A DNA stretch of 56,241 nt from Thermobifida cellulosilytica TB100 (GCF_001517975.1 NZ_KQ950180.1:741205-797445), one strand, 5' to 3'. Positions 1 to 9,687 are shown, counted from the first letter of the stretch. The notes: generated from the letters alone by a model not told the origin. Made by a program: numbers and translations.

Positions 1-401
1 TCCCCATCAGCCGCGGAGCGGCCGGGGTGGGGTGGGCGGTGAACCATCCGGTGTCTTCGGCCGGGAGGCCCGGCAGCCTTGTCCGCCGCTCGGGTGAGGG
101 AGGGGTTGGTGGGTGGCAGGTCTTCGGGCGTGAAGCGCCGTCCCACGGTCGCAGGTTGGCCGGGAGAGGAGTGTTGCGGGGGGGTGGCAGTCCCCCAGGA
201 ACCGGGGCGGGCCTCAAGGCTGCCGCGCCTCGCGGCCGAAGCAGACAGCAACCGTCGAGCCGACACGGACCCCACGCACGGGGACCACCGCGCCGTGGTC
301 TCGGCTGTGGGGAGTCTCACCTGAGGCGGCCGGACACCGGGGCCGTCGGCCGCACCTGCCTCCGGGGCGTCGCCGGAACCCCCGGTCTTCAGGCAGTCGT
401 G
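1..401. other. Left-edge stretch without a supported gene
   Basis: About 400 bases at the left edge hold open frames on both strands, but their translations are Arg/Gly/Pro-rich and look like GC-rich shadow frames. I see no convincing start with a ribosome binding site and no recognisable domain. It lies downstream of the leftward DUF4245 gene and probably holds its 3' flank; any next gene lies outside the window. Confidence 0.5.
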
Positions 402-974
402 TCACTCCTGTGGAGCAGCCTGCGGCTGCAAGGCCCCGGCGAGGGTTTCCAGTTCCTCGTAGGAGGCGCCGCCGCTGACCACGAGGGTGGCGTCGTCGGC
501 GCGCAGCACCAGGGAGCGCTCGTCCTCGGTCTCGTTGTAGCGGCGCTCCCAGACCCGGCCGTCCACCGTGGACTCGCCGTCGGGCTCGCCGTCCATGCTC
601 ACCTCGGCGACGAACGCCTCCGGGTCGGCGTTGCTGATGTGGAACGCGGCGTGCCGGTCCTCGGGGGTGGCGAACCCCACCGACCAGCGGACCGGTTCGG
701 TCGGCTCCTCGCCGGGCAGCACTCCGCCGTCCTCCAGCCGTGAGCTGGTGGGCGTCCAGCCCTCGGGCAGCAGCTCCTGGTCGGGCGCGTACACCTGGTA
801 GGGCGCGACCTCGCTGAGGGAGAGCACGTCGGGGGTGTAGTCGACGGTGGGGATCCGCTCCTCCCGCCGCGCGTTCACCACCACCGTCATCAGCACGACC
901 AGCAGCACGAGCGCGCCCAGCACGATCGTGTAGCCGAGGAAAGTGTTGTCGGTCCGGCGACCACCACTGCTCAT
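402..974 (-). CDS. DUF4245 domain membrane-anchored protein
   Basis: 190 residues beginning MSSGGRRTDN. One N-terminal membrane segment (about residues 14-33, VLGALVLLVVLMTVVVNA) is followed by an extracytoplasmic domain, so it is probably a type II single-pass membrane protein. The domain (PDVLSLSEVAPYQVYAPDQ, LPEGWTPTSSRL, SVGFATPEDRHAAF) fits the actinobacterial DUF4245 family, whose function is unknown. In many actinomycetes a DUF4245 gene sits next to glpX, as it nearly does here, with only a TetR gene between. It lies 67 bases downstream of the TetR gene on the same strand and could be cotranscribed with it. The family call is from memory of its conserved patterns. Confidence 0.85.
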   Translation of the reverse strand: MSSGGRRTDNTFLGYTIVLGALVLLVVLMTVVVNARREERIPTVDYTPDVLSLSEVAPYQVYAPDQELLPEGWTPTSSRLEDGGVLPGEEPTEPVRWSVGFATPEDRHAAFHISNADPEAFVAEVSMDGEPDGESTVDGRVWERRYNETEDERSLVLRADDATLVVSGGASYEELETLAGALQPQAAPQE

Positions 975-1041
975 GCGGTTCTTCCCACCCCGTCACCGCG
1001 CTTCGGTCCTGTCGCCTCCCAGCTTGCCCGATGGTCGCGGG

Positions 1042-1647
1042 TCACTCCGCGCGGGGTGCCACCGTGCTGAGCCGCTCCACCACCGCGTCGGCGAGCCTGC
1101 GGGCCTCCTCGCGGTCCTCCCGGTTGACGACCTCGGTCGCCGCGAGCGAGATCGCGCCGGTGACGATCATGAGCAGCGCCTCGTCCACGGGCTCCTCGGC
1201 CTTGCGGAACAGGGCGGCGTTGCGGTCGGTCCACTCCCGCAACTGCCTGCGCATGAGCGCCTCGAACCCGGGCGGGCTGTCCCCGCTGTAGAAGAGCCGG
1301 GTGATCTCCCGCTCCTCGATGCACCCCTCCAGGTAGGCGCGGGCGGCGATGTTCATCAGCCTGCGGGGGTCGCTCTCCCCCCGGGCCCGCGCCTGGACGA
1401 CCGCCTGGTGGGTCCGGTCCTGCTGGCGCTGCTGGAACTCCTCGTACAGCGCGAGGTAGAGGTCGGCCTTGCCGGTGAAGTGGTGGTACAGGCTCCCGAC
1501 GCTGGCCCCGGCCTGGGCGACGACCTCGCTGACCCCGGCCTTGTCGAAGCCGACCGTCCGGAAGACGTGCGACGCGGCTTCCAGCAGCGCGCTGCGGGTG
1601 GCCGCTCCCCGGGCCGACACGCGCACCGGCTTTTCCACCTTCTCCAC
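1042..1647 (-). CDS. TetR/AcrR family transcriptional regulator
   Basis: About 201 residues from a GTG at 1647, the usual TetR length. The N-terminal helix-turn-helix reads RSALLEAASHVFRTVGFDKA, then VSEVVAQAGASVGSLYHHF and KADLYLALYEEF, the classic TetR_N pattern. The rest is a helical ligand-binding and dimerisation domain with no recognisable ligand. The frame stays open beyond 1647 into glpX, so the start is uncertain: TTG at 1653 and GTG at 1626 are alternatives, the latter preceded by GGAGAAGG. It is divergent from glpX, so it may control itself and glpX from the region between them; that is inference from position only. Confidence 0.85.
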   Translation of the reverse strand: MEKVEKPVRVSARGAATRSALLEAASHVFRTVGFDKAGVSEVVAQAGASVGSLYHHFTGKADLYLALYEEFQQRQQDRTHQAVVQARARGESDPRRLMNIAARAYLEGCIEEREITRLFYSGDSPPGFEALMRRQLREWTDRNAALFRKAEEPVDEALLMIVTGAISLAATEVVNREDREEARRLADAVVERLSTVAPRAE

Positions 1648-1805
1648 TGTCAACTCAATCGTCCCCAATCGCGTACCAAGGGCTCGCCTAGTGTTGAAGA
1701 GAGTACGCCAGCGGGTCCCGCACGACCCACTGACGAACAAGGCTGAGAAAATCGTCGGGGTCTCCGCACCTGTCGGGCGGAAGAACCCGTGTGGAAAGGG
1801 CTGCC

Positions 1806-2831
1806 ATGACCACTGCTCCTGCTCCGTTCTCTGTCCCGCACGACGCTCCCGACCGCAACCTGGCACTGGAACTGGTACGGGTCACCGAGGCCGCGGCGCT
1901 GGCCGCCGCGCGCTGGGTGGGCCGCGGGGACAAGAACGGCGCGGACGGCGCGGCCGTCCGCGGCATGCGCCACCTGATCAGCACCGTGTCGATGAAAGGC
2001 ACGGTCGTCATCGGCGAGGGCGAGAAGGACAACGCCCCCATGCTGTACAACGGCGAGCAGGTCGGCGACGGCAGCGGCGCCGAGTGCGACGTCGCCGTGG
2101 ACCCGATCGACGGAACCCGGCTGACCGCGATGGGCATGCCCAACGCGATCTCGGTGATCGCGGTGAGCCCGCGCGGCTCCATGTTCGACCCCTCTGCCGT
2201 GTTCTACATGGAGAAGCTGGTCACCGGACCGGCCGCGGCCGGCGCCGTCGACATCAACGCCCCCGTCGCCGACAACATCCGCGCGGTGGCCAAGGCCAAG
2301 GGCGGCAGCCCGCAGGACGTCACGGTGGTGATCCTGGACCGGCCCCGGCACGAGCAGTTGGTGCACGAGGTGCGGCAGACGGGCGCCCGGATCAAGTTCA
2401 TCTCGGACGGCGACGTCGCCGGAGCGATCATGGCGGCGCGCGCCGGAACCGGTGTCGACCTGCTGCTGGGCATCGGCGGCACCCCCGAGGGCATCATCGC
2501 CGCGTGCGCCATCAAGTGCCTGGGCGGCGTGATCCAGGGGAAGCTGTGGCCGAGCAGCGACGAGGAGCGGCGCCGGGCCGAGGCCGCGGGGCACGACCTG
2601 TCCCGGGTGCTGACCACCGACGACCTGGTCTCCTCCGACGACGTGTTCTTCGCGGCGACCGGCATCACCGGCGGGGAGCTGCTGACCGGGGTGCGCTACG
2701 CCGACGGCGGCGCCACCACCGAGTCCCTGGTCATGCGCGGACGCAGCGGCACCATCCGCCGGGTGAACAGCGAGCACCAGCTCAACAAGCTGGCCACCTA
2801 CAGCGGGGTGGACTTCTCCGGCGCCCGCTGA
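1806..2831 (+). CDS. glpX: Class II fructose-1,6-bisphosphatase
   Basis: 341 residues. It dephosphorylates fructose 1,6-bisphosphate to fructose 6-phosphate in gluconeogenesis, in the cytoplasm. Family patterns are clear: [20 protein letters not shown] near the N-terminus, the metal-binding [11 protein letters not shown] stretch, [12 protein letters not shown] with the catalytic Asp cluster, and [20 protein letters not shown]. The ATG at 1806 follows GGAAAGGG with good spacing; an in-frame GTG at 1791 is less likely. Actinobacteria commonly use GlpX as their main FBPase. The gene is divergent from a TetR regulator and ends at a 9-bp hairpin. Confidence 0.97.
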   Translation: MTTAPAPFSVPHDAPDRNLALELVRVTEAAALAAARWVGRGDKNGADGAAVRGMRHLISTVSMKGTVVIGEGEKDNAPMLYNGEQVGDGSGAECDVAVDPIDGTRLTAMGMPNAISVIAVSPRGSMFDPSAVFYMEKLVTGPAAAGAVDINAPVADNIRAVAKAKGGSPQDVTVVILDRPRHEQLVHEVRQTGARIKFISDGDVAGAIMAARAGTGVDLLLGIGGTPEGIIAACAIKCLGGVIQGKLWPSSDEERRRAEAAGHDLSRVLTTDDLVSSDDVFFAATGITGGELLTGVRYADGGATTESLVMRGRSGTIRRVNSEHQLNKLATYSGVDFSGAR

Positions 2832-2845
2832 GCCCGCCGCGGTTG

Positions 2846-2876
2846 ACCGGACCCGGCCACTCCGGCGGGGTCCGGT
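2846..2876 (+). terminator. Hairpin terminator after glpX
   Basis: ACCGGACCC and GGGTCCGGT form a perfect 9-bp stem with a 13-base loop, 14 bases after the glpX stop codon. There is no long T tract, as is usual in actinomycetes. Confidence 0.65.
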
Positions 2877-2979
2877 TACTTTTGGGGCACGAAACGGCCT
2901 GAGGAGGAACCGGGCGTCTCCGCGGGGAGGTCGAAACGTCTGGAACCGGAAGTTCTTCCCTCGCACTCCCGGAGGTTCG

Positions 2980-4704
2980 ATGTCCTACCCCGACCAGCCC
3001 AACCAGCCGCCCTCGTGGGGGCAGCAGCCGCCTCCCGGCCGGCCGCCCGGTCCGGGATACCAGCCGCCGGGACAGCCCCAGGGAGCTCCCCCCGGACAGC
3101 CGGCAGGTCCTCCTCCGCCACCGCCTCCGGCGGCGGGGCCGCCCAGAGGCCCGGTGCAGGGACCGCCGACGGGTCCGCACCCGGGAGCGCCCGTGGGCGT
3201 GCTGCACGGGCCGGGCGGCCCCGGGTTCCCGCCGCCGGCTCCGCCGGGGTACGGCACTCCGGGCGCCCCGCCGCCCCGCCGCAGGCCGGTCTGGGTGATC
3301 CCGCTCTCCATCGTGCTGGCGCTGGCTCTGATCGGCGGGGGCGCGTGGGCGTCGGTGGCGCTGGTGAACAGCCTGTTCGGCGGCCCGCAGCCCGAGTCGG
3401 TGCTGCCCGGCTCCTCCCTGGCCTACGCCAAGGTCGACCTGAAGCCCACCGGTCGGCAGTGGGCCTCCTACGCCCAGTTCTACGAACGGCTGCCCGACAC
3501 CGTGCAGGACGACCTGGGCAGCGCCGAGGAGGACTTCGGCCGGGAGCTGTTCGAGGAGATGTACCCCGATCTCGGCCTCGACTACGACACGGAGGTCGAG
3601 CCCTGGCTGGGGCAGCGCGTCGGCCTGGCCGTGTGGTCGGGTCCCGAGGACGAGCTGGTGTTCGCCGTGGCCCTCGCCGTGGAGGACGAGGAGCTCGCCG
3701 AGGAGACCCTGGTCCGCATCCAGTCCCAGGACGACAGCCTCTTCTTCGAGGTCGTCGACGGCTTCGCGGTCCTCAGCGACTCCCAGACCGCGCTCAACGA
3801 CCGGCGCGCCCAGGTGGAGCGGGTCGGCACGCTGGAGGACAACGAGACCTTCTCCGCCGACCTCGACGAGATCGGCGAGGGCGTCGCCACGGTGTGGGCC
3901 GACTACGGCGCGATGGCGCAGGACCCGACGGCCGCGGCCGAATTCGACCTGGACGACCTGTCCGAGGTCGGGGAGATCAGCGGACGGTTCGCCGCGGTCG
4001 TGCGCGTGGAGAGCGAGTACCTGGAGTTCCAGGCCGACGTGTTCGACGCGGGCGTCGACGGCGAGACCCTGTTCTCCGAGTCCGTTCCCGCCGGGGGCAT
4101 CACCGCGCTGCACGACCTGCCGGACAACTCCGTCGTCGCGCTCGGCGGCGACGGGCTCGACGCCGTGGCGCAGGAGATCTGGGAGGCCAACCGGGAGAGC
4201 ATCGAGTCGGCCCCCGACTACGCCGACATCGACGCGATGCTGCGGGAGATCGGGCTGCGGCTGCCCGCCGACTTCCACAAGCTCCTCGGCACCCAGACCG
4301 CCCTGGGCATCACCGACTTGGCGGGCCTGGACTTCTTCTTCGGCACCGACGACCCCTCCTTCGAGCTGCGGCTGACCGGAGCCGACAGCGACCTGTGGAG
4401 CGAGCTGCTGGCCCCGTCGGACTACTCCTACGGGTCGACGCCCACGGTGACCACCGACGGCGACACCACGGTGGTCTCCATGGGGACCGCGGGGACGGGA
4501 CGGCTCGGTGACGACCCGGTCTTCCAGCAGACGATGGCGGGCCTGGGGGAGGCGCACCTGGCGCTCTACGCGGACCTGCGGGTCGTCGCCGAGATGGAGG
4601 AGGACCCCTGGCCGCAGCAGTGGGGCGGCCTGGGCGGCGCCCTGCAGTTCCACGAGGGCGGGTCGGCCTCGCTCAACCTGCGCTGGGTGCCCAGCCCCGG
4701 GTGA
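2980..4704 (+). CDS. DUF3352 domain membrane protein with Pro-rich N-terminus
   Basis: 574 residues. Residues 1-102 are a low-complexity Pro/Gly/Gln cytoplasmic tail; one membrane helix follows at about 104-129 (VWVIPLSIVLALALIGG), then an acidic extracellular domain of about 440 residues. That domain begins PESVLPGSSLAYAKVDLKP and resembles DUF3352, found on actinobacterial surface-anchored proteins of unknown function. The ATG at 2980 has GGAGG seven bases upstream. The gene stands alone between two terminators and converges with the ABC exporter. No catalytic motif is visible. Confidence 0.85.
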   Translation: MSYPDQPNQPPSWGQQPPPGRPPGPGYQPPGQPQGAPPGQPAGPPPPPPPAAGPPRGPVQGPPTGPHPGAPVGVLHGPGGPGFPPPAPPGYGTPGAPPPRRRPVWVIPLSIVLALALIGGGAWASVALVNSLFGGPQPESVLPGSSLAYAKVDLKPTGRQWASYAQFYERLPDTVQDDLGSAEEDFGRELFEEMYPDLGLDYDTEVEPWLGQRVGLAVWSGPEDELVFAVALAVEDEELAEETLVRIQSQDDSLFFEVVDGFAVLSDSQTALNDRRAQVERVGTLEDNETFSADLDEIGEGVATVWADYGAMAQDPTAAAEFDLDDLSEVGEISGRFAAVVRVESEYLEFQADVFDAGVDGETLFSESVPAGGITALHDLPDNSVVALGGDGLDAVAQEIWEANRESIESAPDYADIDAMLREIGLRLPADFHKLLGTQTALGITDLAGLDFFFGTDDPSFELRLTGADSDLWSELLAPSDYSYGSTPTVTTDGDTTVVSMGTAGTGRLGDDPVFQQTMAGLGEAHLALYADLRVVAEMEEDPWPQQWGGLGGALQFHEGGSASLNLRWVPSPG

Positions 4705-4740
4705 TCCGGCGTGTCCCGCCCAAGAGCGGGCGGGCACGCG

Positions 4741-4803
4741 GGTGCCCCGGGGACCGGGCCGCGGCGGCCTCACCGGCCCGCCGCACCGGGTCCCCGGGGC
4801 ACC
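4741..4803. terminator. Bidirectional terminator between convergent genes
   Basis: GGTGCCCCGGGGACC (4741-4755) and GGTCCCCGGGGCACC (4789-4803) form a perfect 15-bp stem whose loop holds a second GC stem. It lies between the 3' end of the DUF3352 gene and that of the leftward ABC permease, so it can serve both. Confidence 0.7.
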
Positions 4804-4818
4804 GCCGTGCGGGCCGCG

Positions 4819-5640
4819 TCAGTCGATGAGGCGGCGGCGCATCAGGTGGACCGCCAGGAACCACACGACCACGGCGAAGAGGGCGATCACGGCGAGGTGC
4901 CCCAGGGCAGCCAGGACGTCGATGCCGAAGGCGAAGCCGCGCACCAGCTCCACGCAGTGGTAGAGCGGGTTGACCAGGGCCGCCGTCTGAGCCCAGCCCG
5001 GCAACTGGTCGATCGGGAAGAACGTCCCCGCGACCAGGAACAGCGGTGTGATGAGCCCGGAGATGACGTAGTCCACCGTGCGGATGGACGGGATGACCGC
5101 AGCCAGCAGGATGCCGAGCAGCGCGAACCCGAACCCGGTGAGCACCCCGACGAACGGGACGAGCAGCATCGCCCAGGTGGGCTCCAGCCCGAACCCGATC
5201 GCCACCAGCAGCGGGGCGCAGCCGTAGACGCCCGCCTTCAGCGCGATCCACAGCGCCTCGCCGGTGACCAGTTCGCGCACGTCCACCGGGGCGGCCAGCA
5301 CCCCCTCGTAGGTGTGCTGGAACCGGCGGCGCACGAACGTGTCGATCAGCCCCGGGAACATGGACGAGAACAGCACCGACATCGCGACGATGCCGGTCCC
5401 CAGGAACTCGATGTAGTCGTAGCCGCCGATCGTGCCGACGAGCGCGCCCATGCCCATGCCGAAGGCGAGCAGGTACAGGACCGGCTCGACGATCGCGGAG
5501 AAGGTGATCGGCGCCCAGATGCGCCGGTACAGCGCCCACTCGCGGGCCAGCACCCCGAGGATCGGCGCGATCTCGAAGCCGCGGGGCCGGGTGCGCAGGT
5601 CGGTGGCCGCGGGCGCGGCCGTGTCCCTGGTCGCCGTCAT
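4819..5640 (-). CDS. ABC-2 type transporter permease
   Basis: 273 residues with about six membrane segments, including ITFSAIVEPVLYLLAFGMGM, LLVPFVGVLTGFGFALLGIL and VISGLITPLFLVAGTFFPI. This is the integral membrane half of an ABC-2 exporter of the DrrB/NodJ kind. Its ATG overlaps the stop codon of the upstream ATPase gene (ATGA), so the two are translationally coupled and probably form one exporter. Substrate unknown: relatives carry drugs, lipids or polysaccharides. A convergent terminator lies downstream. Confidence 0.92.
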   Translation of the reverse strand: MTATRDTAAPAATDLRTRPRGFEIAPILGVLAREWALYRRIWAPITFSAIVEPVLYLLAFGMGMGALVGTIGGYDYIEFLGTGIVAMSVLFSSMFPGLIDTFVRRRFQHTYEGVLAAPVDVRELVTGEALWIALKAGVYGCAPLLVAIGFGLEPTWAMLLVPFVGVLTGFGFALLGILLAAVIPSIRTVDYVISGLITPLFLVAGTFFPIDQLPGWAQTAALVNPLYHCVELVRGFAFGIDVLAALGHLAVIALFAVVVWFLAVHLMRRRLID

Positions 5641-6596
5641 TCGACCTTCTCCCCCGTCAGTGTCACGAACACGTCCTCCAGGTTGCTGGCCCGGCGCATG
5701 CCGCTGCCCAACTGGTCGCGCAGCGAGTCGGGCAGCTCCTCGGCGCGCAGCACCGACAGCGCCGATCCGGTGCGCCGGGTGGTGAACCCGGCGGCGTGCA
5801 GGGTCTTCTCCATCACCTCGATGCCGTCGAGGCCCACCGCGTACTCCTCGACCGTCCTGCCGGCGTACTCGGCGATCAGGTCGGCGGGGGCGCCGCGGCG
5901 GACGATGCGCCCTTTGGCCATGAGCGCCACTTCGTCGGAGAGGCGTTCGGCCTCCTCGATGTAGTGGGTGGACATCAGGACCGTGACGCCCTCCTCCCGC
6001 AGGGCGGTGATCAGCCCCCACAGCTCCTGGCGGACCTGGGGGTCCAGGCCGACGGTGGGCTCGTCGAGCAGCACCACGCGGGGCCGGTGCACCAGCCCGC
6101 GGGCGATGAGGAGGCGGCGGCGCATTCCTCCGGAGAGCTTCTCGGTGAACGTGTCGCGCCGGTGCTCCAGGTGGGCGATGCGCAGCGCCCGCTCGACCGC
6201 GGCGGCGCGCTCCCGGCGCGGCACCCGGTACAGGTAGGTGAAGCTGCGCAGGTTCTCCTCGACGGTGAGCTCCTCGTCGAGGTTGTCGTGCTGGGGCACC
6301 ACCCCCATGAGGGAGCGCGCCCACTTCGACTCCCGGGGGACGGGGTGGCCCAGGATGCTGATCTCTCCCTCGTCGGCCAGGCTCTGCGCGGTGAGCATGC
6401 GCATCGTGGTGGACTTTCCCGCTCCGTTGGGTCCGAGCAGGCCCATCACGGTTCCTTCGGGGACGTCGAGGTCGAGGCCGTCGACGGCGGTGATGTCGCC
6501 GAAGCGCTTGACCACCCCCCGCAGGGAGATCGCCGGCTGCGGCGAGGAGGGCTCGTGGCGCAACGCCGACCGGTCGGACTGTGGTGACGAAGTCAT
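5637..6596 (-). CDS. ABC transporter ATP-binding protein (DrrA/NodI-like)
   Basis: 319 residues. Walker A GPNGAGKS (about 55-62), Q-loop VVPQHDN (about Q102), signature LSGGM (about 154-158), Walker B VVLLDEP (about 174-180) and the H-loop STHYIEEAE are intact. A C-terminal extension ending SNLEDVFVTLTGEKVE is typical of DrrA/NodI-type exporter ATPases. It supplies ATP hydrolysis for the adjacent permease, which its stop codon overlaps by four bases. The frame stays open far upstream, but MTSSPQSD is the last sensible start before the divergent DUF1707 gene. Confidence 0.93.
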   Translation of the reverse strand: MTSSPQSDRSALRHEPSSPQPAISLRGVVKRFGDITAVDGLDLDVPEGTVMGLLGPNGAGKSTTMRMLTAQSLADEGEISILGHPVPRESKWARSLMGVVPQHDNLDEELTVEENLRSFTYLYRVPRRERAAAVERALRIAHLEHRRDTFTEKLSGGMRRRLLIARGLVHRPRVVLLDEPTVGLDPQVRQELWGLITALREEGVTVLMSTHYIEEAERLSDEVALMAKGRIVRRGAPADLIAEYAGRTVEEYAVGLDGIEVMEKTLHAAGFTTRRTGSALSVLRAEELPDSLRDQLGSGMRRASNLEDVFVTLTGEKVE

Positions 6597-6654
6597 GCCC
6601 TCCACCGTAGTTGGCGGCCCGAAACCGCTCCTAATGGTTTTCTGCGCTGTGGAC

Positions 6655-7272
6655 ATGTCGGGAAGTACCGTTGACGGCGTGATCGAAGGACCTTCTCCTG
6701 AACGTCTCCGCGCCTCCGACGCCGACCGGGAGCGCGTGCTGGCGGTGCTGCGCGAGGCGGCCGCGGACGGCCGCCTGGACCTGGAGGAGTTCCAGGAGCG
6801 CAGCGACCGGGTCCACGCGGCGCGCCGGCTCGGCGACCTGGTGGGGATCACCGCCGACCTGCTGCCGCCCGACGCCCAGCCGCTGCGCCTGGACCAGGGG
6901 CCGGTCTCCGCGCTGTTCGGCTCCGAGCGGCGCGCCGGCCGCTGGGTGGTACCGGTGCGCCAGTTCGTGTTCTCCCTCTTCGGCACCGCCGAGGTCGACC
7001 TGCGGGACGCGCTGCTGTCCCGGGACCGGGTGGCGGTGACCGCCTCGGCGCTCTTCGGCCGGGTGGTGATCCGGGTCCCCGAGGGCATGGAGGTGCGCCT
7101 GCGCGGCCGCTCCTTCCTCGGCCGACGCAGCGCCGCCGTCCGCCCCTCCCCGCTGCGCGACGCCCCGGTGCTGGAGGTCGACGGGTTCTCGCTGTTCGGT
7201 TCGGTGCGGGTCACCGCGCCGCGGCAGCGCCGCCTGCTGGGCCGCGGCCGCCGACCCCGCGCGATCGAGTAG
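6655..7272 (+). CDS. DUF1707 and LiaF-like domain protein
   Basis: About 205 residues. The N-terminal block LRASDADRERVLAVLREAAA through DGRLDLEEFQERSDRVHAAR is the DUF1707 motif, a short helical segment common in actinobacteria. The C-terminal half (SALFGSERRAGRW, FSLFGTAEVDLRDALL, SALFGRVVIRVPEGM) is a beta-rich repeat like the C-terminal domain of LiaF/cell-wall-active antibiotic response proteins. No membrane helix is present, so it is probably cytoplasmic or peripheral. ATG 6655 is chosen; GTG 6679 and ATG 6634 are in-frame alternatives. Divergent from the ABC exporter by about 60 bases, so a shared promoter region is likely. Function unproven. Confidence 0.85.
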   Translation: MSGSTVDGVIEGPSPERLRASDADRERVLAVLREAAADGRLDLEEFQERSDRVHAARRLGDLVGITADLLPPDAQPLRLDQGPVSALFGSERRAGRWVVPVRQFVFSLFGTAEVDLRDALLSRDRVAVTASALFGRVVIRVPEGMEVRLRGRSFLGRRSAAVRPSPLRDAPVLEVDGFSLFGSVRVTAPRQRRLLGRGRRPRAIE

Positions 7273-7370
7273 GTCCGTCCCCGTCCGTGCTGCGGGAGGG
7301 CTGACCACGGCGTCCACGTGCGGGTCTGGCAGTCTTTGGTCTGAGGATCGACCTGGAGGTGTCTTTCACG

Positions 7371-8759
7371 ATGACTGAATTCCGCATCGAGCGCGACTCG
7401 ATGGGCGAGGTCAAGGTTCCTGTCGAGGCCAAGTGGCGGGCCCAGACCCAGCGCGCGGTCGAGAACTTCCCCATCTCGGGGCAGGGCCTGGAGGCCGCGC
7501 ACATCGCCGCGCTGGGCCACATCAAGGCCGCGGCCGCGACGGTCAACGCCGAGCTCGGCGTGATCAAGGCGGACATGGCCGAGGCCATCCGCGAGGCGGC
7601 CCTGGAGGTCGCCGAGGGCAAGTGGAACGACCACTTCCCGGTGGACGTGTTCCAGACCGGTTCGGGCACGTCGAGCAACATGAACACCAACGAGGTCATC
7701 GCGACGCTGGCCTCCGAGCGGCTGGGCGAGCCGGTCCACCCCAACGACCACGTCAACGCCTCGCAGTCGTCCAACGACGTGTTCCCGTCCTCGATCCACA
7801 TCGCGGCGACCTCCGCTCTGGTCAACGACCTGATCCCCGCGCTGAAGCACCTGGAGGCGGCGCTGTCGGCGAAGGCGGCGGAGTTCGCCACGGTGGTCAA
7901 GAGCGGCCGCACCCACCTGATGGACGCCACCCCGGTGACCCTGGGCCAGGAGTTCGCCGGGTACGCCGCGCAGGTGCGCTACGGCATCGAGCGGGTCGAG
8001 GCGGCGCTGCCGCGCGTGGCCGAGCTGCCGCTGGGCGGCACGGCCGTGGGCACCGGCATCAACACGCCCGAGGGCTTCTCCGCGAAGGTGATCGCCGAGA
8101 TCGCGCGGACCACGGGGCTGCCGCTGACCGAGGCGCGCGACCACTTCGAGGCGCAGGGCGCGCGGGACGGCCTGGTGGAGCTGTCCGGGCAGTTGCGCAC
8201 GATCGCGGTGAGCTTCTGCAAGATCGCCAACGACATCCGGTGGATGGGCTCGGGGCCGCGCACCGGTCTGACCGAGATCTTCCTGCCCGACCTGCAACCG
8301 GGCTCCTCGATCATGCCGGGCAAGGTCAACCCGGTGCTGTGCGAGGCGATGTTGCAGGTGGCCTCGCAGGTGGTGGGCAACGACGCGGCGGTGGCGTTCG
8401 GCGGCTCGACCGGCAACTTCGAGCTGAACGTGCAGCTCCCGCTGATCGCCCGCAACGTGCTGGAGTCGATCCGGCTGCTGGCCAACGTCTCCCGGGTGTT
8501 CGCCGACCGGTGCGTGTCCGGGATCACCGCCAACGTGGAGCGCTGCCGCGAGTACGCGGAGTCCTCCCCGTCGATCGTCACCCCGCTCAACCGGTACATC
8601 GGCTACGAGGAGGCCGCCAAGGTCGCCAAGCAGGCGCTGGCCGAGCGCAAGACGATCCGCCAGGTCGTCATCGAGCGCGGGTACGTCGCCGACGGCAAGC
8701 TGACCGAGGCCCAGCTCGACGAGGCGCTCGACGTGCTGTCGATGACCAACTCGCAGTGA
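7371..8759 (+). CDS. fumC: Class II fumarate hydratase
   Basis: 462 residues. It interconverts fumarate and malate in the TCA cycle as a cytoplasmic, iron-independent homotetramer. The substrate-binding stretch [13 protein letters not shown] begins near residue 96, the catalytic [18 protein letters not shown] block follows, and the superfamily signature [11 protein letters not shown] begins at about residue 311. The ATG at 7371 is preceded by GGAGGT at about 10 bases. Length matches bacterial FumC. It runs convergently into the transglycosylase gene, with a strong terminator between. Confidence 0.97.
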   Translation: MTEFRIERDSMGEVKVPVEAKWRAQTQRAVENFPISGQGLEAAHIAALGHIKAAAATVNAELGVIKADMAEAIREAALEVAEGKWNDHFPVDVFQTGSGTSSNMNTNEVIATLASERLGEPVHPNDHVNASQSSNDVFPSSIHIAATSALVNDLIPALKHLEAALSAKAAEFATVVKSGRTHLMDATPVTLGQEFAGYAAQVRYGIERVEAALPRVAELPLGGTAVGTGINTPEGFSAKVIAEIARTTGLPLTEARDHFEAQGARDGLVELSGQLRTIAVSFCKIANDIRWMGSGPRTGLTEIFLPDLQPGSSIMPGKVNPVLCEAMLQVASQVVGNDAAVAFGGSTGNFELNVQLPLIARNVLESIRLLANVSRVFADRCVSGITANVERCREYAESSPSIVTPLNRYIGYEEAAKVAKQALAERKTIRQVVIERGYVADGKLTEAQLDEALDVLSMTNSQ

Positions 8760-8765
8760 CGCGAC

Positions 8766-8811
8766 GCGAGGCGGCGGTGGCTCCGGAATCCGGAGGCCAC
8801 CGCCGCCTCGC
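8766..8811. terminator. Bidirectional terminator, fumC/transglycosylase
   Basis: A stem of more than 20 bp (left arm GCGAGGCGGCGGTGGC then TCCGG; right arm CCGGA, one bulged G, GCCACCGCCGCCTCGC) around a tiny AAT loop sits between two convergent stop codons. Confidence 0.8.
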
Positions 8812-8850
8812 GTGGGGCGGGCCGTCCGGGACGGCCCGCGGGGCTCGGGA

Positions 8851-9492
8851 TCAGTACCAGCCGACGCTCTGGGAGTGGTTCCAGGCCGCGCACGGGCTGC
8901 CGTAGCGGTCCTTGATGTAGCCCAGCCCCCACTTGATCTGGGTGGCGGGGTTGGTCTGCCAGTCGGCCCCGGCGCTGGCCATCTTGCTGCCGGGCAGCGC
9001 CTGCGGGATGCCGTACGCGCCGGAGCTGGGGTTCTGCGCCTGGGGGTTCCAGTTGCTCTCCTTCTGCCACAGCGAGTCGAGGCAACTGAACTGGTCGCTG
9101 CCCCACCCGAAGTCGGCGAGCATGGCCTGGGCGATCCCCCTGGGGTCCCCGCTGGGCACGGGGTCGGGCTCCGGTTCCTCCTTCTCCTCCTCCAGGGTGC
9201 CGTTGGCGGTGGCGAGAGCCTGGCCCAGTGCCTGGTTGCGCTGGCTGTTGGCCTGTTCGAGCTGGCCCGCCGCAATCCCCTCCCCGCTCTCGGGGAAGAA
9301 GTCGTCCGGGGCCGCCTCTGCGGGCAGGACTGCGGCCGAAGCGGCCTGTTCCGGCGAGTCGCCGGTGTCGGCGGCGAAGGCGGAGAAGCCGAACGCCGCG
9401 CCCGCGACAGTGAGTGCCGCCGTCCCTGCCGCGGTGGCGAGCCGCAGCGAAATCCGGTTCTTCAGCAAGGATCGGCCTTTCGACGGTCGCAT
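8851..9492 (-). CDS. Secreted lytic-transglycosylase-like protein
   Basis: 213 residues from the ATG at 9492. The N-terminus MRPSKGRSLLKNRISLRL is basic, then hydrophobic to AAFGFSAFA, a Sec signal peptide likely cut before ADTGDSPE. An acidic, disordered Glu/Pro linker (EEEKEEPEPDPVPSG) leads to a small C-terminal domain: SCLDSLWQKESNWNPQAQNP, SSGAYGIPQALPGSKM, then WGLGYIKDRYGSPCAAWNHS and a final GWY. KES is the expected catalytic Glu of SLT-like transglycosylases, so it should act on peptidoglycan outside the cell. The start is not backed by a strong ribosome binding site. The long leader upstream is described separately. Confidence 0.87.
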   Translation of the reverse strand: MRPSKGRSLLKNRISLRLATAAGTAALTVAGAAFGFSAFAADTGDSPEQAASAAVLPAEAAPDDFFPESGEGIAAGQLEQANSQRNQALGQALATANGTLEEEKEEPEPDPVPSGDPRGIAQAMLADFGWGSDQFSCLDSLWQKESNWNPQAQNPSSGAYGIPQALPGSKMASAGADWQTNPATQIKWGLGYIKDRYGSPCAAWNHSQSVGWY

Positions 9493-9687
9493 GCCCGGTG
9501 GCGTCGCATGCGCTCGAATGTGCCCCGAGTCTTCGGAGTGGACTGTCGGGGCGACAGGCGGACTGGCTGGGGCCACCGGCCGCCGTGTCGCCGAAGATCA
9601 TCGCGCGCTGGAGCTCGGGAAGTCACCGCTGGTCCTTGCGGGATGCGCGCGCTCGGGGCTCCCAACGGAACAGAATCAACCTTGCCG

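Noticed and set aside
5637-9275. A 1.2-kilocodon leftward frame opposite fumC and the DUF1707 gene
   Set aside because: Only the final 319 codons match the ABC ATPase. The rest is the antisense shadow of strongly supported fumC and its neighbour.
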